This document shows positions 61,283 through 64,000 of a DNA stretch of 64,000 nt, in pieces. The notes under the pieces are model-generated. The model made no database searches and was not told the origin of the DNA. It saw only the letters and a list, made by a program, of their open reading frames with translations. Within the stretch, counting starts at the first letter, position 1. Each line of letters starts with the position of its first letter. Location: NCBI GenBank assembly GCA_028554755.1, contig JAPTOF010000009.1, forward strand, positions 14,485,501 through 14,549,500, given 5' to 3'. The translations under genes and the position numbers were made by a program. The stretch comes from Cordia subcordata (Eukaryota; Streptophyta; Magnoliopsida; Boraginales; Cordiaceae).

Positions 61283-61504
61283 GAGCCTGTTTGTCTTTGC
61301 GTATTTTGCACTCTTTATAAAAATATATATTTTTATATATATGTATATTTTTATTTACAACTTTATTAATTCAAAATAAGCTTTAAAAGTGTTTGACTTT
61401 ACTTATTTAATATTTATAAATATTTAAATAATAAAAAATAAATAAGTAAGCACTTACATATCAAAAATAAGCAAAGTCAAACACCCTCTAAGCCAAACAG
61501 GCTG
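61283..61504. mobile_element. 222 bp MITE in the dehydratase promoter
   Basis: The terminal inverted repeats are GAGCCTGTTTGTCTTTG at the left and the complement of CAGCCTGTTTGGCTTAG at the right, with a 3 bp duplication CTA at 61280-61282 and 61505-61507. The interior is AT-rich and foldback-like. A 3 bp duplication and a GCCTGTTTGG-type end fit PIF/Harbinger MITEs, though CTA is not their commonest target. Its left end is 56 bp upstream of the dehydratase ATG. Confidence 0.7.
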
Positions 61505-61739
61505 CTAGTAGAGTTGGGTTTTTACTGTGTGTAATATATTATTTTTTTTGGGTAAATAAAAACTTTTATCATAAAAAAAAAGTCATTACAATTATCTAAC
61601 ACAAGTTGGGTTAACATCCAGTAAAATTCAAGGCTAACAACTGTTCTACAATAGTTGGGATATTTGAGACCCAATTTACAGGCAAGAATAAATTAGTTCG
61701 AGGAAAAGTTTCAAATTGTGTGTTTAACTAAGAGTTATA

Positions 61740-62115
61740 ATTTATTTATAATCATATCAAATTATATTTGTTTCAAATAATATTCAAAGACTCCCATGTC
61801 TTTGTTGATCGGCCCCAAATTAGTTATGTCTGACAATAATCAAATTTACAAGATTTGATAATCAAAACTGAATCAAATATTTTGACAATAAAAAATTGTG
61901 ACTTCTTGTTGGATTATTATTTTAATTTGATTGTGATTATATCAAATTGGACTTGGTCCAAGTAATAGCCCAAAGATTTCCATGCCTTGCTTTATTAGAC
62001 CAATCAATCTGGGGATTTTTGATAATAATCAAATTCACAAAATTTAGTAATCAAAATCGAATTGAACTATTTTGATAATAAAATAATTTCAATTCTTGTT
62101 TGGTTATTATTTATT
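61740..62115. repeat. Diverged tandem duplication, unit about 185 bp
   Basis: The stretch at about 61745-61910 is repeated at about 61925-62113. Both have the order ATATCAAATT, CAAAGA(C/T)T(C/T)CCATG, ATAATCAAATT(T/C)ACAA, GTAATCAAAA-like and TTTTGA(C/T)AATAAAA. Identity by eye is about three quarters. It is non-coding. Confidence 0.7.
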
Positions 62116-62119
62116 TATT

Positions 62120-64000
62120 TATTCATTTATTTATTTTGTCGGGTTTGGTTGTTATTTAGAATACGCGAACTACACAACAATTTGCAAAAGCATAATGAGA
62201 AAATTTTTTGAATAATAGAAATAGTAAATATTACTTTTATAGTATTTTCATGTTAATTATTTATAAAAATGCTTCAAAAAGTCTATTAAATTTTTGAAAA
62301 TCCAAATTTAAAGCACAAAATTAAATAATATACCCATACGCTTATACACTTCATAAAAAAATATTTTTTTGTGAGAAAGAATTAATAATAATGCTACTTT
62401 TGTTCAAGAAAAACTAATTTCAAAAAGCATATTCTTATTGAATTCCAAACCATATCAAAAGTTCACATTTCAAAAATTTCACCCACTAAAAATTTGATGT
62501 CTCAACATGTTTCATTCATAAAAATTCACTCATTAAGAATTTGATTTCTTAAAACTTTTCAAAATTTAATAATTCCCTTGGTGACAAAAAAAAATGAAAA
62601 TAATAATTTCCTTAAAACGTACATGTATCTCCTAACTAGAGGGAAAAAAAAAAAGAAAACAAAACTATAAAAACACCTCTCTCTCTCTCTCTCTCTCTCT
62701 CTCTGCTGTCCAACAGGCCGAGCGATCCGCGAGCTGACGATGGTGTGCTCTCTCTCTCTCTCTCTCTCATGCATTCACACAAAACACGCATATATTTATA
62801 TAAACATGTCTAAATAAGCAGAAAAACTTGTTACTTTCTTTTATTTTTTGGATGACCCATTGAACAGATCAGATCAAAGGTTGAGATTACATCATGTTTT
62901 ATGCTGAATTCCTACTTAATCAATGAAATTATTGAAATCACGAAATGGGTTTTATAAAGAATTAAAGCTACTGCAATAAAGAGTTGTATATATGTGTGTG
63001 TTATTGACTGTAAAAATCTAATCTTGATAGCTGCCCTGAAATGATATGCAATGAGGCACATTCTCGTTATTTTATTTTATTTTATTTTTTGTTGAATAAA
63101 TTTCGTCATGGACCACTAGAATTAGAAGAAGCTTCAAATCGGGCACAAAACTTTTCTTTTCTTTTTTTCAAAAAAATAACTCCATTTCAAATCATCTGTT
63201 ATGCTTTGCATTTGTTTCAAATCAGAGGTTTCATTTACTTTGAAGTCTAAAAGTATAAGCAAACAGCGAAATTGGCGTTTCCGTCGCGTTTTGGTGCCTA
63301 ATCTGATAGTTTTAGGATGAAATTGGATGGAAAGGCTTATTTGGAGTGGGTGATTCAGATGGAAAGAGTTTTATTGAGTGATCTGAAGCAAAAAAAGGTC
63401 TGATGACTAATTTGAAATGAAAATAATTGCAAAGTATAGTGGTTGATTGAAAAAGGTTCAGTGAGCGATTTGAATTGAAAAAAAGTCAAAGTTTAACGAG
63501 GATAACATACATTTGGTGAGTGATACTCTATATATGCTTGATGGGTGGTCTAAAACGAAAAGAATTTGGTGACCAATTTGAAACCTTTTATGAGTTTAAC
63601 GGCCAGATATGCAATTTACCCTATTTGTTTCCTTCGTTCTTTTCACTTTTTTCACTTTTATGTGATGATGAAATGAAGAAAAGGGTAACGAGGATGATTA
63701 TAAATTTTCCAGAGTTGGCTTGAAAGAATTTAGAGTGGCATTTCTGGTTCTGGTTTGGTTGTGTTGGCTATTATATATATTTAACAGGAAATGTTCCAAA
63801 ATTTTCAAAAATCAAGTTTGATTTGAATTAGGAAATATCTCACTATTAAAATGTTCATTTGAAGGTTCTAGCTTTCAGATGTTGTCCTATTGATCACGCT
63901 GAAATGAGCTTTGCAAACGGAAAAACTCCTTGTCCTTACAAAGTTGCATGTTAGATCTTTCGCTCTGTATTTGTATGACTCTGGCTTACTGCTCCTCTCA
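62120..64000. other. Intergenic DNA to the window edge
   Basis: No gene is supported. Open frames at 63041-63250 and 63520-63723 are short and lack recognisable domains. Confidence 0.5.
62679..62769. repeat. Two (CT)n microsatellites
   Basis: CT runs at 62679-62704 and 62745-62769 flank a GC-richer 40 bp stretch. Confidence 0.9.

Noticed and set aside
1..64000. CRISPR arrays, bacterial operons or organellar insertions
   Set aside because: No regularly spaced repeats with unique spacers, no operon-like gene packing and no recognisable plastid or mitochondrial genes.

Overview
The window looks like a gene-poor, repeat-rich stretch of a flowering-plant nuclear genome, most likely a eudicot. 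It is AT-rich, has long GT-AG introns, and carries plant-type LTR retrotransposons, MITEs, Mutator-like elements and microsatellites. The species cannot be named from this sequence alone.

I support three intact protein-coding genes. (1) A two-pore K+ channel (TPK family) on the minus strand, two coding exons at 21970-23162 and 17448-17595, split by a 4.4 kb intron; it joins to a 446-residue protein with two GYGD filters, an N-terminal 14-3-3 motif and two EF-hands. (2) A single-exon type II membrane methyltransferase-like protein on the plus strand at 52653-53780. (3) A pterin-4a-carbinolamine dehydratase on the minus strand with six coding exons between 57647 and 61227 (209 residues), whose family signature matches exactly. 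From memory, genes 2 and 3 resemble the neighbouring Arabidopsis loci At1g29790 and At1g29810, so this may be a conserved gene pair.

Between the genes lie mobile-element remains, several with exact target-site duplications (TSDs). The largest is a 12.6 kb Copia element at 38022-50595 on the minus strand with 1306 bp LTRs, TSD CTATG, an initiator-Met primer site and several polypurine tracts. These and an extra downstream ORF point to the Sirevirus lineage. Its coding region is broken by nonsense codons, frameshifts and a nested 2035 bp solo LTR (43389-45423, TSD TAAGC). Its extra ORF has become an inverted repeat with two 948 bp arms and a 192 bp spacer. A related solo LTR lies at 25360-26623 (TSD TAAAC).

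Two non-autonomous Mutator-like elements (7621-9002 and 33085-34067) have perfect 9 bp TSDs. There are also several MITEs (one 56 bp upstream of the dehydratase start codon), a short tRNA-derived SINE (55219-55326), an LTR remnant at about 30960-32310, and two decayed copies of an ankyrin/PGG-domain gene at 29690-30720 and 34130-36380. The remaining intergenic DNA shows no gene I can support. I found no CRISPR array, rRNA, tRNA gene or clear new multi-gene system. The most unusual structures are the long inverted repeat in the Sirevirus and a GC-rich palindromic module shared by two different LTR families.
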